DNA of 64,000 nucleotides from JADJGC01 sp964576925 (GCA_964576925.1 CAZNWJ010000001.1:124001-188000), one strand, 5' to 3'; positions 42,047 to 51,989 are shown, numbered from the stretch's first letter. Translations and numbers: made by a program. Notes: generated by a model from the letters alone, not told the origin.

Positions 42047-44038
42047 TCATTTCTCCAGATATTGCCGTAAGATCTGCTGCAACGATTGGATACGACCGAG
42101 GTCGTAGCGAGCCAGCGCTTCGGAAAGATTCAAGGCCGTGCGATTGTAAGGCTCCGGAAGACGCTGCGACAGTTGCCGAGTGATTGCAGCAGCGGCGTCC
42201 AATTCGCCCTGTTCAATTGAAAAAAGGGCGAAGTCCACCTGATGTTCGAGCGTGAGCATATTGCGTCGCGCCAGGACACGCGCCTGCAGCGCCCACGCCG
42301 AATCGGTCAGCCCGCGGTTGCGCAGGAGTGACCCCAATTCGAAGGTAATCCAGTCTTGATCTCCCTTTTCTTCGATATATTTCTGCAATACAGCTTCATG
42401 TTCGTCCGTCGCGCCGGCGCGATGGAAGACCCGCGACAGTTCCCAGGCCATGCGCGGTTCTTCGAGCAGATAGGGGTACCAGCGATCGCGCACCAAATCA
42501 ACGGCGGCCTGTGTCTCACCAGCCAGACTCTTGATCACCGCAAGTTGGTAGGCATTGTAGATATCTTCCGGGTGATTGCGCAGGTGCATCTCCAGCGCGC
42601 GTACTGCTTCCTCGGTGTCATCGTAGGTGTTGTAGACCAGGACGTGCCAGGGAATCAAACGATAACCGTCGTAATAGGCCGTCGAATAGTGGACGTCGTA
42701 ATGAATGTGCTCCTTGACGAACTCGTAGCCCCGTTGTTTGTCATTGTTGAGCCATAACCAGCTTCCCGTATGAAGAACCGCGAAAGCCGCGAACGGGATC
42801 ACCAATCGCAGGGCGGCCGTCCTCTGAGAGCGGGAGATCACACGGAGCGTCAAGACGAACGCCACTAACGTCGGAGCGGAGGCCGTACTCAGGAGATCCC
42901 AATCCCTGAGGGCCCCAATCTTGGGATCGATCATGAACGTGAAAAGGATTGCCGGAATGAGCGCCGCGAGAAGCAGATTCCGCTGCTGTAAGCCGCGAAA
43001 GGCCGGCAGAAGCAAGAGCACCGGAAGGAATGGAGTATTGCGCAGCCAGATATTGAACATATCCAGCAGGTGCTGCTGAGAGAACAAATGGTACGGATTA
43101 AGATCTGTGGCAAAGAGAGGAACAAATGTCTGGGCGAGCAGATCAAATCGCCAGAGAAAAGCCATCCCTGCCACCAGCAATCCCGTACCGATCCCCAAAA
43201 CGATCCAATTCCGATAGGGGGTAGTGAGGCATCGATGCCAGGCCAACAAGTAGGCCGGGATTAGGATGGCCGTCGACAGATGGAACGCTATTGCCAACAC
43301 TAATAGGAGGGTTGACAGAACGCTCACTCGCCGCTGCTCCCAGTCGCGGCACAAACGCAAAAGGAAGAGTGCACTGGCGACGAAGGCAAACGTGTAATTC
43401 TCAACGTAACCCGCAAAGAACTGCACGATTCCGAATGTCAGTACGACGGAGACGGCCAAGAGCAACTCACGAGTGTCCTTGGCTGATCGGTGTAACGCAT
43501 AAAGCAGAATCCACAGCGAGAAGACACCGGCCAGCCGAAATGCGAACACGGCAGCCTGCGGACTCCAGGCAAATGACTTAGCCAGAAAGTAGTGGACCAG
43601 ATAAGTGAGTGGTTCCGTCGCCGAAACGATATCACCGGATTGCAGTCGCGCGATAATGGTCAGGCCGTCGCCCAGAATGTGATTCTCTGACCGTAGCAGA
43701 AGACAGCCTACCGTCAGGATAAGTGCAATCAAGAGTGTGATTGTGGCCGATGGTCGTGATCCTTCTTGAGGTGCACTGGCCGAAACCAACCGCGCAAGCC
43801 AGGCTCCACTTATAGGAACGAGAGAAACCAGAATACAGCCGATGAGCCCCAGCCGCAGCCACTGGGGATAATGCTGCCAAGGTGCAAACGCCCAAAACTC
43901 GGCCGAAGCAAACTCCGATAGTATGGCTCCTCCCAGCGTGAGAAGCAGAATTCCACCGAGCGTCAGACCGATAGATCGACCGGGGTCAGGCAGTGACTGC
44001 GACAAAGAGGACGTCCGCTTACTCATAACATAGGGCAA
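42047..44038 (-). CDS. Polytopic membrane protein with a C-terminal TPR-like domain (GT-C-like)
   Basis: A 663-aa protein. About 11 transmembrane segments cover residues 25-430 (IGLTLGGILLLTLGGAIL, SATITLLIALILTVGCLLL and others), with a loop near RSENHILGDGLTIIARLQSG that resembles the first periplasmic loop of GT-C glycosyltransferases. The C-terminal 180 residues are helical TPR-like repeats (ALEMHLRNHPEDIYNAYQLA, AWELSRVFHRAGATDEHEAV). A polyprenyl-linked sugar transferase is plausible but unproven. An ATG at 44026 is an equally likely start. The stop is 4 bp from the convergent dnaE2 stop. Confidence 0.6.
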   Translation of the reverse strand: MPYVMSKRTSSLSQSLPDPGRSIGLTLGGILLLTLGGAILSEFASAEFWAFAPWQHYPQWLRLGLIGCILVSLVPISGAWLARLVSASAPQEGSRPSATITLLIALILTVGCLLLRSENHILGDGLTIIARLQSGDIVSATEPLTYLVHYFLAKSFAWSPQAAVFAFRLAGVFSLWILLYALHRSAKDTRELLLAVSVVLTFGIVQFFAGYVENYTFAFVASALFLLRLCRDWEQRRVSVLSTLLLVLAIAFHLSTAILIPAYLLAWHRCLTTPYRNWIVLGIGTGLLVAGMAFLWRFDLLAQTFVPLFATDLNPYHLFSQQHLLDMFNIWLRNTPFLPVLLLLPAFRGLQQRNLLLAALIPAILFTFMIDPKIGALRDWDLLSTASAPTLVAFVLTLRVISRSQRTAALRLVIPFAAFAVLHTGSWLWLNNDKQRGYEFVKEHIHYDVHYSTAYYDGYRLIPWHVLVYNTYDDTEEAVRALEMHLRNHPEDIYNAYQLAVIKSLAGETQAAVDLVRDRWYPYLLEEPRMAWELSRVFHRAGATDEHEAVLQKYIEEKGDQDWITFELGSLLRNRGLTDSAWALQARVLARRNMLTLEHQVDFALFSIEQGELDAAAAITRQLSQRLPEPYNRTALNLSEALARYDLGRIQSLQQILRQYLEK

Positions 44039-44249
44039 AAACCACCGGAGGCGGCGGTCTTGAATCGCTTTGAGAGTCCTTAACGAGTTCGGGTTAGTTT
44101 CATGGATAATTTACTGATCGCACGACAGCAGACAAGCCAATTCGTCATAGCACATGGGGCTTTTTACAAAGATTCCGCTTTAATTATGGATACATTCAGT
44201 ATACCTTAAACCGGTTCAACACACAGTGAATGAAGGAGATCAAAGTTTC

Positions 44250-45779
44250 GTGAGTCGAGAACAATCCAACAAAGTGCGGCGGCGCGCACCGATAGAGCTT
44301 GATGGACAGGAATTTCGCGAAGTCGGCTATGCTCTGGTTGACGAGATCGCCGACTTTCTCGACTCGATTCGTGAGCGTGCCGTAACGACCGGTGCGACCC
44401 CGGAAGCGATCCGGGAGGTGCTTGGAGACAAGAGATTACCTGAATCAGGCATGGACGCAAAACAGATCGCACTGGATGCCGCCCGGCTTCTCATCGACCA
44501 CTCCTTGTACAACGGTAATCCGCGGTTCATGGGCTATATTACGTCCTCGGCGGCGCCGATCGGTGCTCTGGGAGACATGTTGGCGGCGGCCGTCAATCCG
44601 AATGTCGGCGGCTGGGTGTTATCGCCGATGGCCACTGAGATTGAAAGGCAGACGATTCGCTGGATAGCAGAGTTGATCGGGTATCCCTCAAGCTGCTCCG
44701 GATTGCTGGTCTCGGGCGGCAACATGGCGAATTTCGTCGGTTTCCTGGCGGGTCGTTCGGCTAAGTCGCCACGGTCACTGAGGGAAAAAGGCCTGCGCGA
44801 ACAGCCGCAAATGACAGTTTACGTCTCGCGCGAGACTCATACCTGGATTCAGAAAGCTGCCGACCTGTTCGGACTTGGAACCAGTGCCATTCGGTGGATC
44901 CCGGTCGACCAACGCCGCCGCATGGACATGCAAGCGCTGGCGCAACAAGTGATCGATGATCGCCGAGCCGGCTTTCAGCCGATCATGGTCGTGGGAGCCG
45001 CCGGCACGGTAGCGGTGGGGGCGGTTGACCCACTATCGCAGATTGCGGAGTTCTGCCGGAATGAGAAGATGTGGTTTCACGTTGACGGCGCATACGGCGC
45101 ACCGGCGGCCGCGCTTCCCGAGGCCGAGGCGGATTTGCAGAGTCTACGGCTGGCCGACTCGCTGGCGCTTGACCCGCACAAGTGGCTCTACAGCCCTCTC
45201 GAAGCCGGCTGTGTGCTGGTGCAGGATGGCCAGAGATTGGTCGACGCCTTTAGTTTCACACCAGAATACTATCACTTTCACGAAGGGTTCAGCGAGCAGC
45301 CGGTCAATTTCTTCGAGTGGGGGATGCAGAACTCGCGCGGATTTCGCGCGCTCAAAGTCTGGATGGCGCTGCGGCAGGTCGGGCGCAGCGGTTATGTGCA
45401 GATGATCCGCGAGGACATTGAGCTGTCCCGACAGCTCTATCACATGGTGGCAGCCACACCGGAACTCGAGGCCGTCACAAACAATCTCAGCATCACGACA
45501 TTTCGATTTGTTCCCACCGATCTGCGGAACGCGGGCGAAGTCAACATCGAGTATCTGAACGAGTTGAACCGGGGCATTTTAAACGAGGTCGAAGCAGGAG
45601 GGGAGGTCTTCGTCTCCAACGCCGTGGTGAATGATCAGTTTCTGCTGCGGGCTTGCATCGTTAATTTTCGGACAACTGCCGTTGATCTGGAGAAGGTCGT
45701 GGAGGTCGTGGTGCGGGTCGGTCGCGCGCTCGATGCCAAGCTTCGCCCGGAGAAGCTGCAGCAAACGCGCAAGGTATGA
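44250..45779 (+). CDS. PLP-dependent group II decarboxylase (aromatic amino acid/glutamate type)
   Basis: A 509-aa protein of the AADC/glutamate decarboxylase group. Motifs are GYITSSAAPIGALGDML, LVSGGNMANFVGFLAGR, VYVSRETHTWIQKAADL (cofactor-stacking His), WFHVDGAYGAPAAAL (Asp binding the PLP nitrogen) and SLALDPHKWLYSPLEAG (PLP lysine). The amine product cannot be predicted. GTG 44250 is preferred because AAGGAGA lies about 11 bases before it; GTG 44226 would add 8 residues. It is convergent with the DUF2238 gene. Confidence 0.85.
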   Translation: MSREQSNKVRRRAPIELDGQEFREVGYALVDEIADFLDSIRERAVTTGATPEAIREVLGDKRLPESGMDAKQIALDAARLLIDHSLYNGNPRFMGYITSSAAPIGALGDMLAAAVNPNVGGWVLSPMATEIERQTIRWIAELIGYPSSCSGLLVSGGNMANFVGFLAGRSAKSPRSLREKGLREQPQMTVYVSRETHTWIQKAADLFGLGTSAIRWIPVDQRRRMDMQALAQQVIDDRRAGFQPIMVVGAAGTVAVGAVDPLSQIAEFCRNEKMWFHVDGAYGAPAAALPEAEADLQSLRLADSLALDPHKWLYSPLEAGCVLVQDGQRLVDAFSFTPEYYHFHEGFSEQPVNFFEWGMQNSRGFRALKVWMALRQVGRSGYVQMIREDIELSRQLYHMVAATPELEAVTNNLSITTFRFVPTDLRNAGEVNIEYLNELNRGILNEVEAGGEVFVSNAVVNDQFLLRACIVNFRTTAVDLEKVVEVVVRVGRALDAKLRPEKLQQTRKV

Positions 45780-45792
45780 TGCGGCAATCGGG

Positions 45793-46521
45793 CTAAGCGC
45801 CGCGTTCGTCGCGGTTGTCCTCCCGATACTCCCGAAGCTTGACCTCCCCGAGGGGGATTGTGCTTTTGACTCTCAAGCTGTCGCGCATCTCGGCGATGAA
45901 GTCCCGCTGATACTTCCAGTTGATGACGGCAACAACTACCATTCCGAGCACGGCGCCCAGCGAAGCCAGCCCCATGTCTTTGTGGGCATCCCAGATATCT
46001 CCCTGGGTACCGAGATAGGCCATGCCCAACTCGCCTCCGAAGACCTCCGCAACCGCCCATTCGATCAGCTCGTAGAGCATCGACAAAGACATGACCAGCT
46101 CGACCGGCAGGTAGTAGCTCCAGGCGCCGCGCGCAGAGACAATCCGCATAAAGACTTCGCGCACAGGATAACAGAGAAGAAAGCCGAACAGGAAGTGCAC
46201 CAGGCGATCGAAGTGATTGCGCTCGAAGCCGAAGAGGTTGTTGAGCGAAAAGCCGAGCGCGGCAGTCCATTTCTCGTAGGGAACATCGGCATAGGTGTAA
46301 TGGGTGCCCACGGTATGAAAGCACATGAAAAGGAAGATCAGGAAGTAGGAGACGTTGCTAAGTCTGAAGCGGTTTCGGCTTACGATCAAGAATCCGACGG
46401 ACAAAACGGTTAGCACGTTTTCCAGCACCCAGTCGGAGAAATTCCACGGCTGGTAGGCCCAAATCGCCCACCAGATCAAGAACAGGATCAGAAGTTTGAC
46501 GCGAAAACTGAGATTCTTCAT
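45793..46521 (-). CDS. DUF2238 membrane protein (YjdF-like)
   Basis: A 242-aa polytopic protein from ATG 46521; the longer frame to 46557 is less likely. About six transmembrane helices carry the conserved polar residues of DUF2238: CFHTVGTHYTYADVPYE, FGFERNHFDRLVHFLFGFL, YELIEWAVAEVFGGE, YLGTQGDIWDAHKDMGLA. The His and Asp residues inside helices suggest a metal or lipid substrate, but the function is unknown. The C-terminal tail is charged and cytoplasmic. Confidence 0.8.
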   Translation of the reverse strand: MKNLSFRVKLLILFLIWWAIWAYQPWNFSDWVLENVLTVLSVGFLIVSRNRFRLSNVSYFLIFLFMCFHTVGTHYTYADVPYEKWTAALGFSLNNLFGFERNHFDRLVHFLFGFLLCYPVREVFMRIVSARGAWSYYLPVELVMSLSMLYELIEWAVAEVFGGELGMAYLGTQGDIWDAHKDMGLASLGAVLGMVVVAVINWKYQRDFIAEMRDSLRVKSTIPLGEVKLREYREDNRDERGA

Positions 46522-46584
46522 GCGAGTTGGCGATAACCTTAGAGAGAGCGATGACACCGGTCAACCAAAAATCTGACCCAAATG

Positions 46585-46618
46585 AAGACGCCGACCCGGA
46601 GTTCCGAATCGGCGTCTT
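46585..46618 (-). terminator. Terminator after the dockerin-tailed protease
   Basis: Perfect 10-bp arms AAGACGCCGA / TCGGCGTCTT with a 14-base loop, 34 bp past the stop of the minus-strand gene at 46653. The minus-strand tail is TCATTTGGG, so it is moderately T-rich. Confidence 0.6.
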
Positions 46619-46652
46619 GGTCAAATGTCGTACGACAAAGTCGAAAGGGCCT

Positions 46653-48950
46653 TTAGCAGCCGCTGCAGGGAGCTGGTCCGCCGCCAAAGATGTAATTGAT
46701 CAGGAAGACGACATCGGAAATGGTCACGATGCCGTTGCAGTCCACGTCACCGGCTTCGATCGGCGTCGGCGCGGGACCTCCTCCGAAGATGTAGCCGATC
46801 ATGTAGACAGCGTCGGAGATTGTCACGATCGAGTTACCGTCAGCATCGCCACACGTGTACTCCGGGAAGGTCGGAACCAGCGTGCGCAGTCCCCAGCTAT
46901 CGAAGGCAAGACAGAGCCCCGCCGCTGCGGTCAGCGTCAGTTGACCAGGGGCTAACGGGTCAATCGCTCCCAACGGCAAGGAGAACGCAGTTTGGCCGGC
47001 AACCAGCGGAATCTGCTGGAACGGAATCTCCGCGCTCGGGCATTGCACCTGCAGCATTCCGCCCTGAATGACCTGGAAGGGGACTACGTGCAGTTCCATG
47101 TTGTACCAATAGGGGTTCGGCGTGGGGTTGAAAGTGACTGTCAATTGCCCGACTCCACCACAGGGACCGAGGATGGCGGGTACCGATTGCAGGTTGAGCG
47201 GAACAATTTCGATATCAACTACGAAATGCGATGGCCCCGTGATCAGCCCAAATTCTGATGGAGAATTATCTGTTCCACCCAGGGACCAGCCGGCAAATGT
47301 TGAGATATTCGATGGAGACTCTGGCAAGCTGGCGGTTCTGAACGACTCGACCGTAACGGAGAACTCACCGTTGTCATTGTGTATCCAGTAGACTCCTTTG
47401 CTTGTCAGTTCGCCGTGAAGCACGCGCATTTCGTTCCCGGCAGAATACCCGGAACTTCCGGGCAAATTCCAGTTCCAGACCTTTACCCTCGTCTTGGAGC
47501 CGTCAGCTTCTTCACGGTAGACAGAGACATTGCCGCAACCGCCTGTGCCCTTGAAGGTCAGTTTAACTTGGCCACCGGGAGGCACCACGATCTTCTTCCA
47601 TTCGCAGTATTGCTTGAAAATGAGCCTGACCCAACTGACTGAGCCGTCATTGATCGAATCCGACAGATCGTCTGCCAGATCTTGATTAGCCGCCCGCGTC
47701 GAGTCAAGTTCGTCGAAATCGGGATGCCCTGGTGGAAGCGTGTCCAGGATCTCCTCAATGGCTGCAATCGTACTCTCAACATCCGCCAACGCGTCTTCCA
47801 GCCATCTTCTGTAGACTTTCTTGGCGCTGTCAACTGCGGATTCGTAATCGTCGCCGGCCATCAGTCGCGCGATCTTTTCTATCAGATATGGCGACCCGTC
47901 ATCATCCCCCCAGGCGCAGCTACCGCCGCCAGCGGCAGAATTGGCGTGGATTTCGGTCTTGCTCTTCTCATCAAGACCCTTAAGCCCTTCGGCCATATCT
48001 CCGCCGTAACATTGGGTGAACTCGTCATATAGGAAGTCACAACAGGAGTCGATCAGTTCTTGTTGCATATCTCGCAACTCAGTCGGCGAAACCGTTTCGT
48101 CGCCGAGGGTGTTAAAGCCCTCACCATCGGTTCCGTGGTTCGAGACCATCTTCTGAACGGTTGCGGCTTTTCCCGCGCGCTCGCAATCGGCGATTTTCTT
48201 GGCAATGTCGTTGTGGGCCTTTTCGATGTTCGCCTGCGTACAGGAATCGACCGCGGCGTGCGGGATCGCTCCGGGATTTTCGCTGTCGCCATGATAGTAG
48301 AGAACCTTAACATTCTCCGGGCAGTAGTTCCCTCCGGTGGGGCTGGTCTTGTACTGGTAGAGATTTTCAAGATCCTGCCAGAAGCCGATGTTGTTGCCTT
48401 CAGCGTCGATGCCCCCACTCATCAGGATTGCAAACTTGCAGGAATCACAGCCGGCACGGCTCTGATCCTGCTGACCAGAGTCCCATTGAATCACTTTTGA
48501 TGGTGAACTTCCGAAAGTGCTGGTCATATAGTATTCAAACGACGTGACGGTGATCGTCGCCACGACGGAGTCGAGTGCGTGGAAGGCGTTTGGGCGAGAA
48601 ACGAATGACACGGTACCGATCGCAGCCATGAGACCTCCGTGCCAAAAGAGAGAATCAGGCTCCAAACCCGCCAGGTAGACCATCGACTGAGGCGGCGCCG
48701 GTATGCGATTGAGATAGTGCAGGTAGGAAGCGAAGAACTTCCCGGACTGTGGAGACGTGTAGTGTCCAAGGAGTTTGACTTCCTGACCATTGAGTGCCGC
48801 CAGATTCTGGTAGAGCGCCTTGATTGAAATCAGGCTGTCTGGAGCATTTGGACTGGCTGAACTCACACTTTGTTGGCCTTGAGAGGAGGAGATCAAAGAG
48901 AGCAGGCAGACAAGGACAGCCAAAGCGCGAACGGACTTCGCGATCGACAT
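46653..48950 (-). CDS. Secreted caspase/legumain-fold (clan CD) cysteine protease with dockerin-like tail
   Basis: A 765-aa exported protein with a signal peptide (VRALAVLVCLLSLISSSQGQ). Residues about 165-345 look like a C13/caspase-like fold: KFAILMSGGIDAEGNN, a FWQDLENLYQY helix, VKVLYYHGD, then the catalytic-type MVSNHGTDGEGF (H272) and FTQCYGGDMAEG (C314), the His-Gly and Cys dyad of clan CD. A middle helical part and a beta-sandwich (about 440-560) follow. The C-terminus carries two dockerin-like EF-hand repeats (TISDAVYMIGYIFGGG and TISDVVFLINYIFGGG). The ATG has GGGAGGT 6 bases upstream. The tail matches the one at 33658. Confidence 0.72.
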   Translation of the reverse strand: MSIAKSVRALAVLVCLLSLISSSQGQQSVSSASPNAPDSLISIKALYQNLAALNGQEVKLLGHYTSPQSGKFFASYLHYLNRIPAPPQSMVYLAGLEPDSLFWHGGLMAAIGTVSFVSRPNAFHALDSVVATITVTSFEYYMTSTFGSSPSKVIQWDSGQQDQSRAGCDSCKFAILMSGGIDAEGNNIGFWQDLENLYQYKTSPTGGNYCPENVKVLYYHGDSENPGAIPHAAVDSCTQANIEKAHNDIAKKIADCERAGKAATVQKMVSNHGTDGEGFNTLGDETVSPTELRDMQQELIDSCCDFLYDEFTQCYGGDMAEGLKGLDEKSKTEIHANSAAGGGSCAWGDDDGSPYLIEKIARLMAGDDYESAVDSAKKVYRRWLEDALADVESTIAAIEEILDTLPPGHPDFDELDSTRAANQDLADDLSDSINDGSVSWVRLIFKQYCEWKKIVVPPGGQVKLTFKGTGGCGNVSVYREEADGSKTRVKVWNWNLPGSSGYSAGNEMRVLHGELTSKGVYWIHNDNGEFSVTVESFRTASLPESPSNISTFAGWSLGGTDNSPSEFGLITGPSHFVVDIEIVPLNLQSVPAILGPCGGVGQLTVTFNPTPNPYWYNMELHVVPFQVIQGGMLQVQCPSAEIPFQQIPLVAGQTAFSLPLGAIDPLAPGQLTLTAAAGLCLAFDSWGLRTLVPTFPEYTCGDADGNSIVTISDAVYMIGYIFGGGPAPTPIEAGDVDCNGIVTISDVVFLINYIFGGGPAPCSGC

Positions 48951-49024
48951 GTGATACCTCCCATGTCAGGGTTTGGCGTTCTTAGCGAGTGTGCTTTAAG
49001 TGTGTATGTTGCTTTCCGATTGAA

Positions 49025-49053
49025 AAGGTACATTTTGTCGCTTTTGTTGTCAA
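49025..49053 (-). promoter_or_regulatory. Sigma-70-like promoter of the secreted protease
   Basis: On the minus strand TTGACA (49053-49048), 17-bp spacer, TACCTT (49030-49025). Confidence 0.55.
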
Positions 49054-49104
49054 GCCTGATTTGCGAGGCTGGTTGCAGTTACCTTCGGCAGGGGGAAAAT
49101 TCGG

Positions 49105-49133
49105 TTGACAAAGGAAGGGGGGGGCCATAATAT
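49105..49133 (+). promoter_or_regulatory. Near-consensus sigma-70 promoter of the FadL-like gene
   Basis: TTGACA (49105-49110), 17-bp spacer containing a run of eight G, TAATAT (49128-49133). Only one -10 base departs from consensus. Confidence 0.7.
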
Positions 49134-49286
49134 TCGATTCTTATTTTGCGCAGGTTGCTGACTCACTGCGTCTTGGGAGATGGGAAGGAAGGCGGAAGCG
49201 TTGTTACCGACGTCTTTGCGGGAAAATGGCGCAGCCCCCGACCGTGATTTCATTGGACATTCTCAATTACAGGTATGGAGACGATA

Positions 49287-50768
49287 ATGAGAGCTAGCAG
49301 GTTACCATGGCTAACGCTAATGGTTGTCGTCCTCGCAAGCGGGGTGGTTTGGGCTGGCGGGTGGCAGTATTCGGGTGTGGGCGCGCGCGCCAAGGCGATG
49401 GGCGGAGCTTATCGCGGGTTGTCGAACGACGGGAGCGGCGCTTACTACAATCCGGGAGGTTTGGCCTTCCTTGAGGGCAATCTGTTTAGCGGGGCAGTTG
49501 AGTTTTCCGGCCCGCGCCCCGAAGTGACGCCGAATTTCAATTCATCGGGGTATACTTTCGGCCATCTGAACGGCGAGACTTGGTATCCGGTTGAAGACAA
49601 CGTTTACACGATGGGCACGGCTGCGTTATTCTTTCAGACGGAAAAGCTCAAAGGTTTGACGTTTGGGGCGGCGGTCTATCAAGCCTTTGACCACAACGCC
49701 GTAATGAACTTGTTCGACTTGAGCCCGGCGTACAACGATCTGAGAAAGATTCAGGAAGACAACTACAGATCGAATTGGGACGTGGTGACGTTCCAGCCGA
49801 CGATCGCCTATCAGGTTAGTGAGAAGATCGGTATCGGTGCCGGATTGATGATCAATCGGGCTGATGTTTGGATCGACCAGATGCGCTTTGCGGACAACCC
49901 CTATGGCTATCCGGTTAATGTTCGTCCCTACGATAAGATTCCAATGATGACCTCGGCGGACGGCTATGGTTATGGCTTCGGCGGCAACGTCGGCATTCAA
50001 GTTAAGCTCAACGAGAAGTTGTCGGCTGGAGCCAATTTTATCGCCAATAAAGTCTTCACCGTCGACGGCGCCTCAGTGGAGCGGGTATACTTCCCGCATA
50101 ACCAGAGCATTGCTAACCAGTACATTGACCCGCAGGTCAATGGGAATCGTGCTCAAGAGGATATTCGCGACACGTACCGTGATGGTCCTATTTTTGTCAT
50201 GACCAGCGATTTTGAAATGGATCTGAAACTCCCGAGTGAGTTTGGCGTTGGGTTCGCTTACCAGGCCAACGAGAACACGGTTATTGCGGCTGATTTCAAT
50301 TACGTTTTCTGGTCGCAATTCGAGAGCCTCAACTTTGATATTCTCGAGCGCAATCTCTCGAACTCAAACTATTTGAATGCCAGCCAAGCCTGGCAGGGGA
50401 TGCTTTCCGACATGACTGTCCCTCTTGAGTGGGATGATTCTTTTCGGTTCAGCCTTGGTCTCCAGAAGCTGGTGAACGAGCGCTGGACAGTGCGCGGCGG
50501 GTATATGTTTGACGACTCGCCCATCCCTGATGAGACATTCAATCAATTGTTTATCGATCCGGGCACCAAGCACCACCTCAATCTAGGTGCAACCTTTCAG
50601 TTAAACGACCGCATTTCCTTTGATGGCGCATTTGAGGCCATTTTTGGTGGATCGCGAGAAATAGGAGAGGCGACCGACGTCAACGGTGACGGCTATTGGG
50701 ACAATTTCGGCGGCGAGTGGAAGACCTCGAGTTTCAATTCCACCTGGGCGCTGAATTACCGGTTTTAG
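49287..50768 (+). CDS. FadL/OMPP1-family outer-membrane transport protein
   Basis: A 493-aa barrel protein from ATG 49287 (GGAG 6 bases upstream). A signal peptide ends near VVWAGG. The family N-terminus follows: SGVGARAKAMGGAYRGLSND, then GSGAYYNPGGLAF (the NPAG-like hatch motif). Many strands come after, ending in FNSTWALNYRF with the C-terminal Phe. FadL-type proteins carry hydrophobic compounds such as fatty acids across the outer membrane; the substrate here is not known. It is followed by a lipoprotein esterase after 13 bp. Confidence 0.85.
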   Translation: MRASRLPWLTLMVVVLASGVVWAGGWQYSGVGARAKAMGGAYRGLSNDGSGAYYNPGGLAFLEGNLFSGAVEFSGPRPEVTPNFNSSGYTFGHLNGETWYPVEDNVYTMGTAALFFQTEKLKGLTFGAAVYQAFDHNAVMNLFDLSPAYNDLRKIQEDNYRSNWDVVTFQPTIAYQVSEKIGIGAGLMINRADVWIDQMRFADNPYGYPVNVRPYDKIPMMTSADGYGYGFGGNVGIQVKLNEKLSAGANFIANKVFTVDGASVERVYFPHNQSIANQYIDPQVNGNRAQEDIRDTYRDGPIFVMTSDFEMDLKLPSEFGVGFAYQANENTVIAADFNYVFWSQFESLNFDILERNLSNSNYLNASQAWQGMLSDMTVPLEWDDSFRFSLGLQKLVNERWTVRGGYMFDDSPIPDETFNQLFIDPGTKHHLNLGATFQLNDRISFDGAFEAIFGGSREIGEATDVNGDGYWDNFGGEWKTSSFNSTWALNYRF

Positions 50769-50781
50769 GTGAGGTGCGGTA

Positions 50782-51948
50782 ATGAAGCATATGATTAAAA
50801 TCGCAGTTCTTTTTCTCATCGCGGCGGGACTCGTCGCAGGGTGCATGCGGCGTGATAACCCGACCAGGCCCAGTGATCCTGAGAAAGGATTAGTCAGCCA
50901 GGGAGCGCACCAATACAACGGACTCAATGCTGCCAACGCCGTTTGGAGCACTTTCCAGAGCCGCTGGGTATCCGCTTACTGGCCGGTTGGCTACGATGCG
51001 GCCGCGGGTCCGCGTTACCCGGTGCTCTACCTTCTCCCCGGTTTCGACGGTGAACCCTCGTTCTATTACCAGTACGGTAACGAGACGTATTACAATTCCA
51101 GCGCCGTTGCAGCAATTGCTGACGAGTTGATTGCGACGGGTGAGATCAAGCCGCTGGTGATCATCATGCCGGACGCTTCAATCTACTACGGCGGGGCATT
51201 CTACGGGAACAGCGCTTTGGCCGGTCAATGGGAGAACATGATGGCGGTCGAGTTGGTTAGTTACGCCGACGCGACTTTTCGAACTCTCGTCGACAAGGAA
51301 TCGCGCGCCCTGGGAGGTCATTCTTCGGGCGGCTACGGCGCCATCCGTATCGCCATGAAATATCCCGACGTCTTCAATTCAATTTCTGCGATCGATGCGC
51401 CGTTGGCATTCGAACACGGAAACATGAATCAGCTGTTTCAATCGTACTTAACTGAGTCAGGGATCACGTCACAAGCGGGATATGATAATGCCGACACGAC
51501 GGCGTTCCGCGTCCTGGGCAAGGAGTATATGGTATTGCTTTACTCGATGGCGGCCACTTTTTCGCCGGCCGATGCCAAAGGTACAAGCAAGTTTGGTCAA
51601 TTGCAGATTCATCTTCCGTTCAACTATCAGGGACAATTGGATCAGTCCATCTGGAATCTCTGGTTGGATAATGACCTCTACAGCTGGCTTGATAATGCGA
51701 CGTATGCAGCAAACCTGAACAATCAGAATTTGCATCTTGAGCATTCCGATCGCGACATCTACTTCTTCAACCTGCAAACTGAAGCGTTTATCGAGAAACT
51801 TCACGATCTCAATATCAACCACTCGGATGCCTCATTTTCGACGTATGAAGGCGGCGACGAACACGCGCGCGCTTATCTTTACGATCGTATCGCCGGCATC
51901 CTCAAGTTCCACGATCAATACTTGAAGGATCGAAACGGGAACTTCTAA
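50782..51948 (+). CDS. Lipoprotein esterase (esterase D/putative esterase family)
   Basis: A 388-aa lipoprotein: signal and lipobox in MIKIAVLFLIAAGLVAGC. An alpha/beta-hydrolase domain follows, with YPVLYLLPGFDGEP (oxyanion-side loop), LVIIMPDASIYYGG, and GGHSSGGYGAIRIA carrying the nucleophilic Ser of GHSSGG. A C-terminal GGDEHARAYLYDRI offers the catalytic His. Acyl or feruloyl substrates are typical for the family; here it is unknown. It lies 13 bp after the FadL-like gene, so it is likely co-transcribed, with its own terminator downstream. Confidence 0.82.
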   Translation: MKHMIKIAVLFLIAAGLVAGCMRRDNPTRPSDPEKGLVSQGAHQYNGLNAANAVWSTFQSRWVSAYWPVGYDAAAGPRYPVLYLLPGFDGEPSFYYQYGNETYYNSSAVAAIADELIATGEIKPLVIIMPDASIYYGGAFYGNSALAGQWENMMAVELVSYADATFRTLVDKESRALGGHSSGGYGAIRIAMKYPDVFNSISAIDAPLAFEHGNMNQLFQSYLTESGITSQAGYDNADTTAFRVLGKEYMVLLYSMAATFSPADAKGTSKFGQLQIHLPFNYQGQLDQSIWNLWLDNDLYSWLDNATYAANLNNQNLHLEHSDRDIYFFNLQTEAFIEKLHDLNINHSDASFSTYEGGDEHARAYLYDRIAGILKFHDQYLKDRNGNF

Positions 51949-51957
51949 GCGGCTTCA

Positions 51958-51989
51958 CTGCCGAGCCAAACGGCTCGGCAGTTTCATTT
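51958..51989 (+). terminator. Intrinsic terminator after the esterase
   Basis: Perfect 10-bp arms CTGCCGAGCC / GGCTCGGCAG with loop AAAC, then TTTCATTT. Confidence 0.8.

Larger units (their letters stand above)
48951..49286. other. 336-bp divergent intergenic region with two opposing promoters
   Basis: Separates the minus-strand secreted protease from the plus-strand FadL-like porin. It holds a near-consensus promoter for each (annotated separately), leaving leaders of about 70 and 147 nt. A G-run lies in the spacer of the porin promoter. No gene or RNA is seen. Confidence 0.5.
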
